Source of the DNA: Prescottella equi
GTDB lineage: Bacteria > Actinomycetota > Actinomycetes > Mycobacteriales > Mycobacteriaceae
NCBI RefSeq assembly: GCF_020171745.1
Contig: NZ_JAIVAH010000020.1
Span: forward strand, 62,001 to 126,000
Direction: 5' to 3'
Length of the DNA: 64,000 nt
In this document: positions 51,001 to 60,128 of the stretch, in pieces
Numbering within the stretch: position 1 is the first letter of the stretch
Layout: the number at the start of each line of letters is the position of its first letter
The notes under the pieces: generated by a model
Database searches by the model: none
Told to the model about the DNA's origin: nothing
Seen by the model: only the letters and a program-made list of their open reading frames with translations
Position numbers and translations under genes: made by a program

Positions 51001-54000
51001 CCACTGCGCGTGGGCTGCCACGGCGGCACCGGCACCGTCGAAACGCTCGACGGTCAGGTCGATCTCACCGGTCCAGCCACGTGCGAGGTCCTCGCGGGCG
51101 GTGGCCCAGCGGTCGTCGATCAGGACGGCCTTCTTGGCGTCGAACGCGGGAGCGACCAGACGCGGCCAGTCGGAGCCGAGCTCGGCCGACACCAGGTCGA
51201 CGAGCGCGGTGTCGTCCGCGGAGACCGCGGCGGCGGCCGACTCGCTGAAGCCGAGCTGCTCGAGCACCAGACGCGCGGCCGAGGCCAGCACACCGTTGCG
51301 GCCGGTGATGGCCTCGGTGAACTCACCCAGGGCGGCAGCGTCGACGGTTCCGCCCGCTCCGCCACCGGTGGCCGGCATGGAGACGGCGACACCGCGGCGC
51401 GACGCGACGGACTGGACAGCGGCGTCGACGAGCGCGTCGACGGCGGCACCGTCGGCGATCGCACCCTCGTGCAGGCCACCCATCGCGCCACCACGGACGC
51501 TGGAGCCGTCACGCGTGCCGAGCGCGACCTCGGCGGTCACGTGGTTGGCCCAGCCGTCGCCGAGCTCCCAGACCTTCTTGACGCGGTCCGCGATCGCACC
51601 GGGGCGGCGGCCCGACGGGCCGAACACCTTGCGCAGGTGATCGTTGATCGAGTCGGACAGCACCGGGCCGAACGGCTTGTAGGTGCGGGCCAGGCGATCG
51701 ACCGTGACCGCGAGCGAACCCATGTCGGCGTCCGCGGCACCGTCGATCGCGCCGAGCGACAGCTCGGAACCGAGGTCGACGAGCAGCTGGTTGCGGCGCG
51801 AGGAGACGCCGTCGCACAGTGCCTCGATCGTGTCGGCGGGACCGATCTGGTCCGGGCGCAGCTTCGTCCACAGCGCGATGAGCACCTTGGTGGCGTCAGC
51901 GGCCTTGAACGCGATGTCGTCCGGACGCGGGCCACCGGCCGGCGCGGCCGGGGCCGCGACGGGTGCAGCGGCGGCCGGAGCCGCGGCAGCAGAGGCCTCG
52001 GGCGCTTCCGGTTCATCATCCTCGACCGGCGCCGGATCGACGTCGGTGCTGTAGACGATCGATGCCTCGCGCTCGATGTTGAGCACCTCGACCTTGGTGT
52101 TCGAGTGCTCGTCCAGCTTGAGGGTCTGCGACGCGAGGTTCGCGACGGTCGGGGTGGCACCCAGACCGATCTCGACGAAACGCTCGACCCCGAGGCCACC
52201 TTCGGCCTCGTCCGTGAACAGCAGGTCCTGCGTCTCGATCCAGCGGACCGGGCTCGCGAACTGCCAGGCCAGCAGCTCGACGAGGATCACGCGGGTCAGC
52301 GCGACCGGGCGGGAGGCCCAGTTGTCGAAGTCCGCGAGGACGGCCTGCAGCTGCTCCGACGGCACCAGATCGGCGATCTCCTGGACGAAGTCGCGGCGCA
52401 GGTTGAACAGGCGCGGCACCAGGTTCGGGATGTAGCGACCGATCAGCAGCGACGGATCGATGTCCTGCGGCAGCAGCTCGTCGAGCTTGGCGCGGAAGTC
52501 GTCCACACCGCCACGCAGCACGGTCGAGTGGAACGGCACGTCGATGCCCGGCACCACGATGAACGCGCGCTTGCCACCGAAAGCCTCACGGCGGATGTCG
52601 ATCTCACGCTCGAGCGCGGCGAGACCCTTGACGGTGCCGGCGATCGCGTACTGCGAACCCTTGAGGTTCAGGTTCACGATCTGCAGGAATTCACCGGTCG
52701 CGTCGGCGACGCCACCCACGAAGGCCTGCAGCTCGTCGTCGGCGACACCGATCTGCGACGGGCGGATCGCGGCCATGCGGTAGTCGCTGCGGCCGGCGCC
52801 GTCACGGGGCACCAGCTCGTGCATCGCCGAACCGCGCTGGAAGACGACCTCGAGCAGCGCCTCGAGCGGCAGCACGCCGGCGACCGCGGTGAGGGCGTTG
52901 TACTCGCCGACCGAGTGACCGGCCAGGTAGGAACCCTCGACGAAGGCACCGGACTCACGGAGTTCGGCGACCTGCGCGACACCGAGGGTCGCCATCGCGA
53001 CCTGGGTGAACTGGGTCAGGTGCAGCACACCGTCCGGGTGCCGGTGCTCCACGCCGCGGGCGCGGACCAGCGTCGGGTTGTCGCGGACGACAGCGAGGAT
53101 CGAGAAGCCGAGGGCCTCACGGGTGTGCTTGTCGGCGCGCTCCCAGACCTCGCGGGCGGCCTTGCTGCGCGAGCGGGCGTCGAGGCCCATGCCCGGACGC
53201 TGGATGCCCTGGCCGGGGAAGGCGTACACGGTCTTCGGCGCGGCGGTGCGGCCGGTCGCGACCATCACCAGATCGCCGTCGACGCGGCAGCCGACCTCGA
53301 CGATCTCGTCACCGCGATCGGTGGCGACACGGTCGACGCGGACGTCGATCTCGGCACCGGGGCGAACCATGCCGAGGAAGCGCGCGGTCCACGCGGTCAG
53401 GCGACGGGTCGGCACCTTCGATGCCGGATCGACCGCGATGACGGCCTGCTGCGCGGCGGCCGACAGCCACATGCCGTGGACGATCGGGCTGCCCAGACCC
53501 GCGAGCAGCGCTGCGGCGTCGGAGGTGTGGATCGGGTTGTGGTCACCCGAGACGCGGGCGAACGCGGCCATGTTGCGCGGCGCGACCATCTTCAGGTCGC
53601 GGCGACGACGACGCGGGGTCTCCGCGACGTCGGCGGACAGCGATCCGCCGGCGCGGGCCGGATCGGCCAGCTCGCCCTTGCCGGTGCGGCCGCGGATCGC
53701 GAAGCGCTCGGTCAGGGTGGCGACGGCGGGAGCGTCGAGGCCCTCGCCGAGCATCGCGCCGACCTCGACACGCACCTCGACGACGCGTCCCATGTCGGTG
53801 TCGATGACGTCGCCCGCCTCGGCACGGACCACGAGAATGCTGGTCTCCGAGGGCAGTTCGCCGACCAGGTTCACCGCGTGGTCGAGGTGGACCAGGTCGA
53901 GCATGCCCTCGATGACGTGCACGCCGGACTCGGTGGTGGCAGCGCCGAGCGCCGCGAAGACGGCGGGCCAGCAGGCTCCGACGACGACGTCGGGCACGGC

Positions 54001-57000
54001 CTTGCCGCTGGTGCTCACGGTCTCGGGCAGGCCGACACCGGTGACACCGGCGTGGTCGGCGATCAGGTCCGGGGTCCACGCCAGGTTGATGTGCGCGACG
54101 CCACCCTTGACGGCCGGAAGCTCCTGCCCGGCAGCGACACCGAGCAGTGCCGACATCGACGCCTCGGCGTCGGCCTCGGTGATGACCGGGGCACCGCCGT
54201 CACGGACGGTGGCGGGCACGGTGATCCGGATCTCGACGGCCTTGCCCTGCGCGAGCGGCACGGTCAGGTCGACGTGCTCGGCGTCCGCGACGACGAGGCG
54301 CGCGCCGGTCTTGTCGTGGCTCGCGACGGTGTCCGACTCGATCGACCACTCGGCGACCTCGCCGAGTCGGCGGACCGGGTTCTGCGTCAGGCGCGCGGCC
54401 CACAGCACGTCGGGAGCGGTGAGGACGGCGTCGAGCAGACCGGTGCCGAAGCCACCGTGGCGGCGACCGGCGATCGGGGTCGGGGTCGCGCCGGCGGCAA
54501 CCAGTTCGTCGGCCGTGGCCTTCTCGAAGCGGTCGAGCAGTTCACCGACGGGCTCGTCGACGCGGGTGATGCCGGCGACCGCGACGGTGCCGGGGATGAT
54601 GCACACCTGGTCGGCGGTGTAGCGCGCGTCGTGCGCCTGCCACAGCGAATCCGAACGCCACCAGCGGCGGACGTCGCCGTCGACGACGGGCACGAAGTTG
54701 ACCGGCTTGCCGGGGGTCTTGCACAGCGTGACGAAGAACGGGACGTCGGCCGGGTGCAGAACGGTGGTGGCGTAGTCGGGGTATGCGGCCTCGAGCGCAC
54801 ACAGCGCCGCGAAGGGCTGGTCGAGCGTCGCGGCATCCGCGAACAGTGTCTGGATCGGACCGCGGTCGTTGCGGTGCAGACGGGCCTCGGCACGCTGCAG
54901 CATCTCGCCGAAGCGATCCCGCCACGACACGTCCAGCCACACCGACTGGGTGGCGTCGGCGATCGCGTCCTGCACGTCGCCGCCGCAGTCGAACGCCTGC
55001 GCGGAGTCGACGCCCACGGCCAGCTCCAGGTAGCGGCGCAGCCACTGCTGGTAGGTCATGGTGGCGACGTCGCCGAAGTACGGCTTGGCGGTGACGTCCA
55101 GCGCGGCGATGATCTCGTCGCGACGCTCGGCGACGGCGTCGGCGTCACCGGCGACCTCGTCGAGCAGACGGCCGGTGCGCGAGGCCGCATTGTCGATCTC
55201 GTGGATGTCGGCACCGAGCTGGCTGCGGCCGGAAGCCATGCCGCCCTGCGCGGTTCCCGCACCGACCCAGTCGGGGGTGCCGGGGGTGTCGACGAGCATC
55301 TGCTTGACGTCGGCCGAGGTGGTGGCTTCGAGCGTCGCCATTGCGGCGGTGCCGACGAGGATGCCGTCGAGCGGCATCGCCGGGAAGCCGTACTCGGTGG
55401 CCCAGCGGCCGGTCAGGTAGTCGGCGGCCCGCTCGGGGGTGCCGATGCCGCCGCCGACGCACAGCACCAGGTTGTCGCGGGTGCGCAGCTCGGCGTAGGT
55501 CGCGAGCAGCAGGTCGTCGAGGTCCTCCCACGAGTGGTGGCCACCGGCGCGGCCGCCCTCGATGTGGACGATGACCGGGAAGTCCGGCACCTCGTTCGCG
55601 ATACGGATCACGGAGCGGATCTGCGCGACGGTGCCCGGCTTGAACGCGACGTAGCTGAAACCGGCCTCGGTCAGCTCGTCGATGATCGTGACGGCTTCCT
55701 CGAGCTCGGGGATGCCGGCGGTGACGACGACGCCGTCGAACGGGGCACCCGCGGCGCGGGCGCGCGGCACGAGGCGCTTGCCGCCCACATGCAGCTTCCA
55801 CAGGTACGGGTCCAGGAACATCGAGTTGAACTGGACGGCGCGGCCCGGCTCGAGCAGACCCTTCAGCCCCTCGACGTTGTCGGCGAAGATCTGCTCGGTG
55901 ACCTGACCGCCACCGGCGAGCTCGGCCCAGTGGCCCGCGTTCGCGGCGGCCGCGACGATCGCCGGATCGACGGTCGTGGGGGTCATGCCGGCGAGCAGGA
56001 TCGGCGAGCGTCCGGTGAGCTTCGTGAACGCGGTCTCGACGGCGACGCGGCCGTCGGGCAGGGCAACGGCCTTGGGCGCGAACTCGGTCCAGGCGCGAGC
56101 GACCTCGGGGGTCGCACCCGGGGTGAGCAGGTTGCGGTGGCCGCCGCGGGTGGACGCGGCGAGGATGCCCACGCCGTGGCCGCGCAGGCCGGTCGAGGTC
56201 ATGCGGGTGAGCAGGTCGCCGGGGCCCAGATCCAGGATCCAGCGAGCGCCGGACTCGACGGCGCCTTCGACGGCGTCGACCCAGTCCACCGGGTCGACGA
56301 GGACGGCCTGCGCGAGCGCGCGCACCTGGTCGGCGTCGAGGCCGCAGCGGGTGGCCCAGCCACCGATGACCTCGACGGCCTCGGTCAGCGCGGGATGGTG
56401 GAAGCCGATCTCGACCGGGAGCGACTCGAAGACGGGCGAGAACACCGCGCCGCCACGGGTCTTGGCGTCCCGCTCACGGGCCTCGTCGGCCGCGATCTGC
56501 TCGCAACGCTGCTGCACGCGCGCCAGCTGCGCGGGCGGACCGGACAGCACGACGCGACGACGGCCGTTGCGGATCGCCAGGACGGCGGCACGCTCGGGCT
56601 CCTGGCCCTCGGCCAGCTCGGCGACGATCGCGGCCAGGCGCTCGGGGTCGATGTTGGAGACGGCCAGCATCGGCGAACGGTCGGCGCCGGCGATGATCCC
56701 GCGGCGACGGCCGACGAGACCGGCAGCCGCGCCGATGAGCTGGGCGGTCGCGAGCAGGGCGCCGTCTGCGGCACCGCCGCCGGCGACGGCAGCGGCGGCG
56801 ATCAGACCCTGCGAGTGGCCAATCGTGGAGACCGGGGCGTTCACCGCCGGGTCCAGGCCCTGCTGCTGCAGTGCGCGCAGCGCGGCGAGCTGGGTGAGGA
56901 AGACGCCGGGCAGCGACACGGCGGCCGACGTGAGAGCGGCGGCCGACGGAACGGACGCGCCCGCAGTGTCTTCATCATCGGCGAGCTCCTGCTCGAGGAT

Positions 57001-57309
57001 CCACGCGATCGGGTCGAACCCGACCGGGCGCACGACGAGGAGATCTTGGGCAACCGGCTCGAGCATCGCGGCGGCCTCGTTCACCAGCTCGGTGAGCGTC
57101 GGCTCGAGGGCACTGTCGCGGGCGAGTTCGGCGAGCGCACTCAGCCACGGGGCGCCCTGGCCGCCGAACGCGAGCGCATACGACTCGCCGGCGCGCAGGC
57201 GGTCCACCAGCGGGCCCTGCGCGGCGGACCGAACGGGCGTCCGATCGGCACCGAACTGGCTCTGCTCCTTCGAGGTTCGTCCGTTTCCTGCAGTGTCGTC
57301 AATCGTCAC
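48001..57309 (-). CDS. fas: Type I fatty acid synthase (single polypeptide)
   Basis: This 3102-residue multienzyme makes C16-C26 acyl-CoAs from acetyl- and malonyl-CoA, the precursors of membrane lipids and mycolic acids. In order it has acetyl transferase (GHSQG near 164), enoyl reductase (GGGIGTPERAADYL near 618) and dehydratase (HNPIHTSD near 1257). These are followed by malonyl/palmitoyl transferase (GHSVGEYNAL near 1464), an Ala/Pro linker and the ACP (DLGSELSLG near 1843). The ketoreductase is at VTGASKGSIAAS near 2145 and the ketosynthase at ACATAAVSVEEG with Cys near 2741, KHDTSTAAND and TGHAKGG with His near 2893 and 2936. GTG 57309 is chosen because AGGAGAGG lies upstream and VTIDD aligns with the MTI start known from mycobacteria; the frame is open to 57459. 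It is coupled to acpS. Confidence 0.97.
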   Translation of the reverse strand: MTIDDTAGNGRTSKEQSQFGADRTPVRSAAQGPLVDRLRAGESYALAFGGQGAPWLSALAELARDSALEPTLTELVNEAAAMLEPVAQDLLVVRPVGFDPIAWILEQELADDEDTAGASVPSAAALTSAAVSLPGVFLTQLAALRALQQQGLDPAVNAPVSTIGHSQGLIAAAAVAGGGAADGALLATAQLIGAAAGLVGRRRGIIAGADRSPMLAVSNIDPERLAAIVAELAEGQEPERAAVLAIRNGRRRVVLSGPPAQLARVQQRCEQIAADEARERDAKTRGGAVFSPVFESLPVEIGFHHPALTEAVEVIGGWATRCGLDADQVRALAQAVLVDPVDWVDAVEGAVESGARWILDLGPGDLLTRMTSTGLRGHGVGILAASTRGGHRNLLTPGATPEVARAWTEFAPKAVALPDGRVAVETAFTKLTGRSPILLAGMTPTTVDPAIVAAAANAGHWAELAGGGQVTEQIFADNVEGLKGLLEPGRAVQFNSMFLDPYLWKLHVGGKRLVPRARAAGAPFDGVVVTAGIPELEEAVTIIDELTEAGFSYVAFKPGTVAQIRSVIRIANEVPDFPVIVHIEGGRAGGHHSWEDLDDLLLATYAELRTRDNLVLCVGGGIGTPERAADYLTGRWATEYGFPAMPLDGILVGTAAMATLEATTSADVKQMLVDTPGTPDWVGAGTAQGGMASGRSQLGADIHEIDNAASRTGRLLDEVAGDADAVAERRDEIIAALDVTAKPYFGDVATMTYQQWLRRYLELAVGVDSAQAFDCGGDVQDAIADATQSVWLDVSWRDRFGEMLQRAEARLHRNDRGPIQTLFADAATLDQPFAALCALEAAYPDYATTVLHPADVPFFVTLCKTPGKPVNFVPVVDGDVRRWWRSDSLWQAHDARYTADQVCIIPGTVAVAGITRVDEPVGELLDRFEKATADELVAAGATPTPIAGRRHGGFGTGLLDAVLTAPDVLWAARLTQNPVRRLGEVAEWSIESDTVASHDKTGARLVVADAEHVDLTVPLAQGKAVEIRITVPATVRDGGAPVITEADAEASMSALLGVAAGQELPAVKGGVAHINLAWTPDLIADHAGVTGVGLPETVSTSGKAVPDVVVGACWPAVFAALGAATTESGVHVIEGMLDLVHLDHAVNLVGELPSETSILVVRAEAGDVIDTDMGRVVEVRVEVGAMLGEGLDAPAVATLTERFAIRGRTGKGELADPARAGGSLSADVAETPRRRRRDLKMVAPRNMAAFARVSGDHNPIHTSDAAALLAGLGSPIVHGMWLSAAAQQAVIAVDPASKVPTRRLTAWTARFLGMVRPGAEIDVRVDRVATDRGDEIVEVGCRVDGDLVMVATGRTAAPKTVYAFPGQGIQRPGMGLDARSRSKAAREVWERADKHTREALGFSILAVVRDNPTLVRARGVEHRHPDGVLHLTQFTQVAMATLGVAQVAELRESGAFVEGSYLAGHSVGEYNALTAVAGVLPLEALLEVVFQRGSAMHELVPRDGAGRSDYRMAAIRPSQIGVADDELQAFVGGVADATGEFLQIVNLNLKGSQYAIAGTVKGLAALEREIDIRREAFGGKRAFIVVPGIDVPFHSTVLRGGVDDFRAKLDELLPQDIDPSLLIGRYIPNLVPRLFNLRRDFVQEIADLVPSEQLQAVLADFDNWASRPVALTRVILVELLAWQFASPVRWIETQDLLFTDEAEGGLGVERFVEIGLGATPTVANLASQTLKLDEHSNTKVEVLNIEREASIVYSTDVDPAPVEDDEPEAPEASAAAAPAAAAPVAAPAAPAGGPRPDDIAFKAADATKVLIALWTKLRPDQIGPADTIEALCDGVSSRRNQLLVDLGSELSLGAIDGAADADMGSLAVTVDRLARTYKPFGPVLSDSINDHLRKVFGPSGRRPGAIADRVKKVWELGDGWANHVTAEVALGTRDGSSVRGGAMGGLHEGAIADGAAVDALVDAAVQSVASRRGVAVSMPATGGGAGGTVDAAALGEFTEAITGRNGVLASAARLVLEQLGFSESAAAAVSADDTALVDLVSAELGSDWPRLVAPAFDAKKAVLIDDRWATAREDLARGWTGEIDLTVERFDGAGAAVAAHAQWWQQRAAEEGRTTLAEVYGRIAQVAVAPAEETGQYTGEIAVVTGASKGSIAASVAGKLLGGGATVVVTTSRLDSDRLGFYRKLYSANARAGAALWVVPANMASYTDVDALVEWVGNVQTETAGGAKKLVKEAMTPTMLFPFAAPRVAGELSDAGARAEMEMRVLLWSVERLIGGLSQIGYDRDVDTHLHVVLPGSPNRGLFGGDGAYGESKAALDAVVGRWSAERTWAERVTLVHALIGWVRGTGLMGGNDPMVEAVEAKGVRTWSTDEMATELLGSCTAEVKRAAAQAPRLIDLTGGLAEVDLDLPALAKEAAEAAEAAGKAKDEAAADANSIAALPAPPRIVDALDAPSWPELDVDPTDLVVIVGAGELGPYGSSRTRFEMEVDEQLSAAGVLELAWNTGLVAWENDPKPGWYDVASGDLVPEEEIAERYHDTVVERCGIRTYGDEGAMVDNTAPLLTSVFIDKDLSFVVGSEAEARAFVDSDPENTTAAVDPESGDWTVTRKAGTEIRVPRKVKLTRTVGGQIPTGFDVTKWGIPADMAGSVDRVGLWNIVSTVDAFLTGGFTPSELLRWVHPAFVANTQGTGMGGMTSMRSLYIDTLLGESRANDILQEALPNVIAAHVVQSYVGGYGAMVHPVAACATAAVSVEEGVDKIKLGKAKLVVAGGFDDLGIEGIVGFGDMSATAKSDEMSAKGIADNRFSRANDRRRGGFVESAGGGTILLARGDVALEMGLPVLGVVAWAGSFADGVHTSIPAPGIGALGAGRGGQDSQLALSLNALGITADDISVVSKHDTSTAANDPNEAELHERLAAALGRSDGAPLFVISQKTLTGHAKGGAAAFQLIGLCQVLSQGVVPPNRSLDCVDDKMAEFSHLVWPRTPLRFGDQFALKAGLLTSLGFGHVSGLIAVVHSQAFVESIPADRREAYLAQAQQRTIDGQRRLASAMCGGQALYERPADRRFGGDSVSAKAARQLEADMLLTEDARLGADDVYRAGKPGCQ

Positions 57310-57466
57310 TGAAGTTAAGTCCTCTCCTGGTTCCCTGACGGGAGGTAGGTCGTGGTCGGCCGCCCTCGGCAGAGCTGACGCGCGATATCGCGAGATACCC
57401 ACGGCACCCCTCGAATCCACTTCGAAATCCAGCGAATCCGGGCGTGTAAAGGTTGGCACAGAATCA

Positions 57467-57486
57467 TGAGGAAAGCCTCACGTTTG
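57467..57486. promoter_or_regulatory. fas upstream inverted repeat, copy 1
   Basis: TGAGG-AAAG-CCTCA is a perfect 5-bp inverted repeat followed by CGTTTG, about 158 nt upstream of the fas start. A near copy with the same trailing CGTT is at 57608. The pair probably forms the operator of a fatty-acid-responsive regulator of fas (FasR-type), as judged by position only. Confidence 0.55.
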
Positions 57487-57607
57487 CCGGTGGCACCTTT
57501 TCTACCAGCGAGTATCGAGTGACATTGCGCACAGGAACGTCAATAAGTGACTCGCGAGTAGACCTCGTTACCGCGGGTCAGGGGGTATGCGAGGACGTCC
57601 ACAAACC

Positions 57608-57627
57608 TGAGGAAAACCTCACGTTGA
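57608..57627. promoter_or_regulatory. fas upstream inverted repeat, copy 2
   Basis: TGAGG-AAAA-CCTCA followed by CGTTG repeats copy 1 with one change in the spacer, 141 bp away and in the same orientation. It lies between fas and the divergent gene at 57745, so it could affect both. The rest of the 435-nt region 57310-57744 shows no gene; a TTGACG hexamer near 57550 on the fas strand is a possible -35 element. Confidence 0.55.
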
Positions 57628-57744
57628 TTGTTATCAATTCGTGACCTGCTTGACGGCGAGGCCCGTTCGTGCGGTGCGGCCCGCGGCACTGTCGGACGTC
57701 GCCGCTACCGTCCGACGCGTCAATCGAAATCCAGGGGGGAATTC

Positions 57745-58407
57745 ATGACCGCACAGCAGGTTCGCGCGCTCGTCGAACACATCGATGCCGCACTGCCCCA
57801 CGACCGCTCGCACTGGCCGTCCGGCTGGCCACACGAGGCCGAAGCAGCACTGCTCGACGCAATCTTCTCGGCCCGCGCCACGTACGGCGCACCGACGTCC
57901 GGCGTCCGTCGGGTCGTTGCCAATTGGCGGGCGCACCGCGAGAGTGAGCTCGACGACCTCACCGCGCTGGCCGCCTTCACCGACGCCCCGGACCACCTCG
58001 CCGAGATCCTCGACAACCGCCAGCGGGTGCCGGGGAACTACACCACCAAGGCCGAGGCCGCCGCACTCGCGGCGGCGGCGCTCGTCGACGCGGGCGTCGC
58101 CGGCAGCGCACGGATCGGGGACGGCCGCCGCGCGTGGGAGGCCCTCACCTCCGTGCCGGGACTCGGCGGCAACACATGGGAGACATTCGTCCTGCAACTC
58201 GGCCTCGTCGGCCCCGCAGCGCTCGACGCGATGCGCGGGTTCGTCGCGGAAGCACTCGCCCCCGGCGACTCGCCTGTAACCGAGGCCGAAGCACTCGAAC
58301 TGCTCGCCGCCACGGCCGAAACCGAGGACACTCCGCCGGCCGCCCTCCTCAACGCCGTGTGGCGGTACGGACGCGGCCGGGCGACGCCGAAACCGTTGTC
58401 CGCGTAG
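57745..58407 (+). CDS. Hypothetical protein with helix-hairpin-helix-like segment (220 aa)
   Basis: ATG 57745 with GGGGGGA upstream gives a 220-residue soluble, mostly helical protein. It includes SGVRRVVANWRAHRE (about residues 52-66) and LTSVPGLGGNTWETFVLQLGL (about 132-152). The PGLGxxTxxxxLxxLG pattern resembles a helix-hairpin-helix or HhH-GPD-like DNA-contact motif, but no catalytic Asp was assigned. It diverges from fas, so regulation through the shared spacer is possible. Function is not known. Confidence 0.6.
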   Translation: MTAQQVRALVEHIDAALPHDRSHWPSGWPHEAEAALLDAIFSARATYGAPTSGVRRVVANWRAHRESELDDLTALAAFTDAPDHLAEILDNRQRVPGNYTTKAEAAALAAAALVDAGVAGSARIGDGRRAWEALTSVPGLGGNTWETFVLQLGLVGPAALDAMRGFVAEALAPGDSPVTEAEALELLAATAETEDTPPAALLNAVWRYGRGRATPKPLSA

Positions 58408-58484
58408 CGGAATCACCTCGCACACACCGGTGGCCGATCCTGCGGTTCGGGACCGGCCACCGGTGGCGTAGGCTGACATCGCTC

Positions 58485-58569
<85 letters not shown>

Positions 58570-58644
58570 AGATCGTTTCCACGGGGAACCAGGACCGATT
58601 AGCGGCCGCAGGCCGCCACTTCGGAACGGACGCCTCGAGCCGGT

Positions 58645-58755
58645 CTAGAGACCTATCGAACGCAGGTACTGCGCGGTGTCGTTCAGCCAGCCGAGGAACG
58701 CACCCACCGCGGGGCCGATGACCGGGCCGAACCAGAGCGTCGGGTCGTCCAACAT
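58645..58755 (-). CDS. 36-residue amphipathic peptide, candidate cell-wall/membrane peptide
   Basis: A complete small frame from ATG 58755 to TAG 58645 encodes MLDDPTLWFGPVIGPAVGAF followed by LGWLNDTAQYLRSIGL. Nearly all third positions are G or C, and the codons are those of expressed genes here, so it is likely coding rather than chance. It has no signal peptide and no Cys; aromatic residues and Gly/Pro alternate with Leu/Val. The size and composition echo the two peptides at 37478-37788 and the PorA-type channel peptides of mycolata, but sequence identity is low. The ribosome-binding site is weak (AGATCAGGTG), and an adjacent GTG could be the start. Confidence 0.6.
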   Translation of the reverse strand: MLDDPTLWFGPVIGPAVGAFLGWLNDTAQYLRSIGL

Positions 58756-58821
58756 CACCTGATCTCACGTTGCATGAGGATGTCCGTTCAGTCACACGAA
58801 ATCTCGGTCCGGTCATGCGTG

Positions 58822-59043
58822 TCAGTCGACCACCTCGTTGCGGCCGTCCTGTTGGACGATCAGTCTGCGAGCCTGACGATCGAGAAGCAAGAGGCACCCC
58901 GCCATCGATAGCATCAGCGGCCAAGCCAGTGTCCAATTGGCAGGCGCGTCCGAGAAGACAGTGTAGAACGAGACGCCCAGGAGAATGCCCGAGAGAACGC
59001 CGAGAACCCAACGAAGAGCTCGACGTGACCTTCTGGGCTCCAT
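58822..59043 (-). CDS. Small two-helix membrane protein (73 aa)
   Basis: The start is ATG 59043 (MEPRRSRRALRW), with GGGAGCGG upstream; an ATG at 59064 is the alternative. A basic N terminus is followed by two hydrophobic helices (VLGVLSGILLGVSFYTVF and LAWPLMLSMAGCLLLL) and a charged C-terminal DRQARRLIVQQDGRNEVVD. It is a typical small envelope protein of unknown function; no family was identified. Confidence 0.55.
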   Translation of the reverse strand: MEPRRSRRALRWVLGVLSGILLGVSFYTVFSDAPANWTLAWPLMLSMAGCLLLLDRQARRLIVQQDGRNEVVD

Positions 59044-59138
59044 GACTTTTCCGCTCCCAGTCATGCCTGAGAGTCAACCATTACTTCGCCGGCCGCCGTC
59101 GTGATACCGGGAACGAGAGTGTCGGGCAGCCTCAGGCT

Positions 59139-59423
59139 CTAGCCGATGTAGCCGGTCTCCGGGTCGATCATGCCGAGGAAGTTCCTGATCGACTCCCGAT
59201 GTTCGCCGATTGTCAATCGATATGGCTCCGCGGATGAACGGCCCAGCACCCGCGCCGGCCCACCCCCGAAGCCGTACCCGTCATTCGGCCCGGATTCCCA
59301 GGTGTAATCCTCGCCTCCGCCGGAGCGCATCTCGACGGTGAAGACCTCTCCGTCGACGTCGAGAGTGAAGGGACCATCTTGCGGACGCGGCCGATAGTCG
59401 TCCCACCACTGATCGGTGTCCAT
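59139..59423 (-). CDS. Hypothetical acidic/aromatic protein (94 aa)
   Basis: The 94-residue soluble protein starts MDTDQWWDDYRPRPQDGPFTL and ends RNFLGMIDPETGYIG. Beta-type alternation (FTVEMRSGGGEDYTWESGPNDGYGFGGG) precedes a C-terminal helix (IGEHRESIRNFLGMID). Small proteins of this shape occur as immunity factors or effector partners, but there is no toxin next to it and no family is recognised. The start has no strong ribosome-binding site. Confidence 0.55.
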   Translation of the reverse strand: MDTDQWWDDYRPRPQDGPFTLDVDGEVFTVEMRSGGGEDYTWESGPNDGYGFGGGPARVLGRSSAEPYRLTIGEHRESIRNFLGMIDPETGYIG

Positions 59424-59496
59424 GACCCGAGGCTCTCACACGGCTCCCCGAACCGGCGTCCGGTGGGTCGTCAACGCTCTGGAGAACTCCGAGACA

Positions 59497-60120
59497 TCAT
59501 GCCGCGTGCTCTGCGGCGAGCGTCGCGAAGGACCGGCGCAGCAGTTCGACCGCGTCCGCGCCCTCGGATTCCGCCCAGGCCGTCAGTGCGATGTCGAAAC
59601 ACGCGAGCGCGGCCTGCACCAGCGTCTGTGCCCGCAGCTCCGTGTGGTCGCCGGCCAGACGCGCCTCCACAACGGGGACAAGCATGCTCGCCCAGGCCAG
59701 GTGCTTTTCGAGGTTTCGGGCACGGAGCGACGCGGTGCTGGTGAGCACGCGCATGGTCCGCTTGCTGCGTTGCTCGTCCTCACCGCTGCGCGGGCGAGAC
59801 ACCAGGGATTCGAAGGAGATCCGCAACGAGACCAGAACCGGTTCGTCGGCCGGCCGGGAGGCGAGCGCGTCGCGGACGAACTCGCCCCAGCGGGTCAGGT
59901 CGCCGATGACCGCATCCTCCTTGGCCGGGAAGTAGCGGTGGAAGCTTCGCGCGGATATCCCCACCTCGGCCGCGATCTGCTCGACGGTGACCGAGTCGAA
60001 TCCGTGTTCGGCGAACAGATCGACCGCTACCTCGGAAATGCGTGTGCGCACGGCCTCGCGGGTGATGTCGCGCAAACCCGGGGTCGGTGTCGAGGAACTG
60101 TCCACGTCGGCAGCGTACAT
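59497..60120 (-). CDS. TetR-family regulator
   Basis: The 207-residue TetR has EVAVDLFAEHGFDSVTVEQIAAEVGISARSFHRYFPAKEDAVIGDL (HTH at about 35-65), the ISARSFHRYFPAKEDAV recognition segment common in actinobacterial regulators of redox enzymes. The start ATG 60120 is preferred to 60201, which lies beyond the operator. It diverges from the aldo/keto reductase gene across a spacer with two nested TGTCAGT dyads, its probable binding site. Confidence 0.85.
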   Translation of the reverse strand: MYAADVDSSSTPTPGLRDITREAVRTRISEVAVDLFAEHGFDSVTVEQIAAEVGISARSFHRYFPAKEDAVIGDLTRWGEFVRDALASRPADEPVLVSLRISFESLVSRPRSGEDEQRSKRTMRVLTSTASLRARNLEKHLAWASMLVPVVEARLAGDHTELRAQTLVQAALACFDIALTAWAESEGADAVELLRRSFATLAAEHAA

Positions 60121-60128
60121 GGACAAAG

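Noticed and set aside
51010-57312. A 2100-residue open frame on the strand opposite fas
   Set aside because: It is a mirror of high-GC third positions in fas: its composition is Gly/Arg/His/Asp/Val-rich with no domain, and fas itself shows all catalytic motifs.
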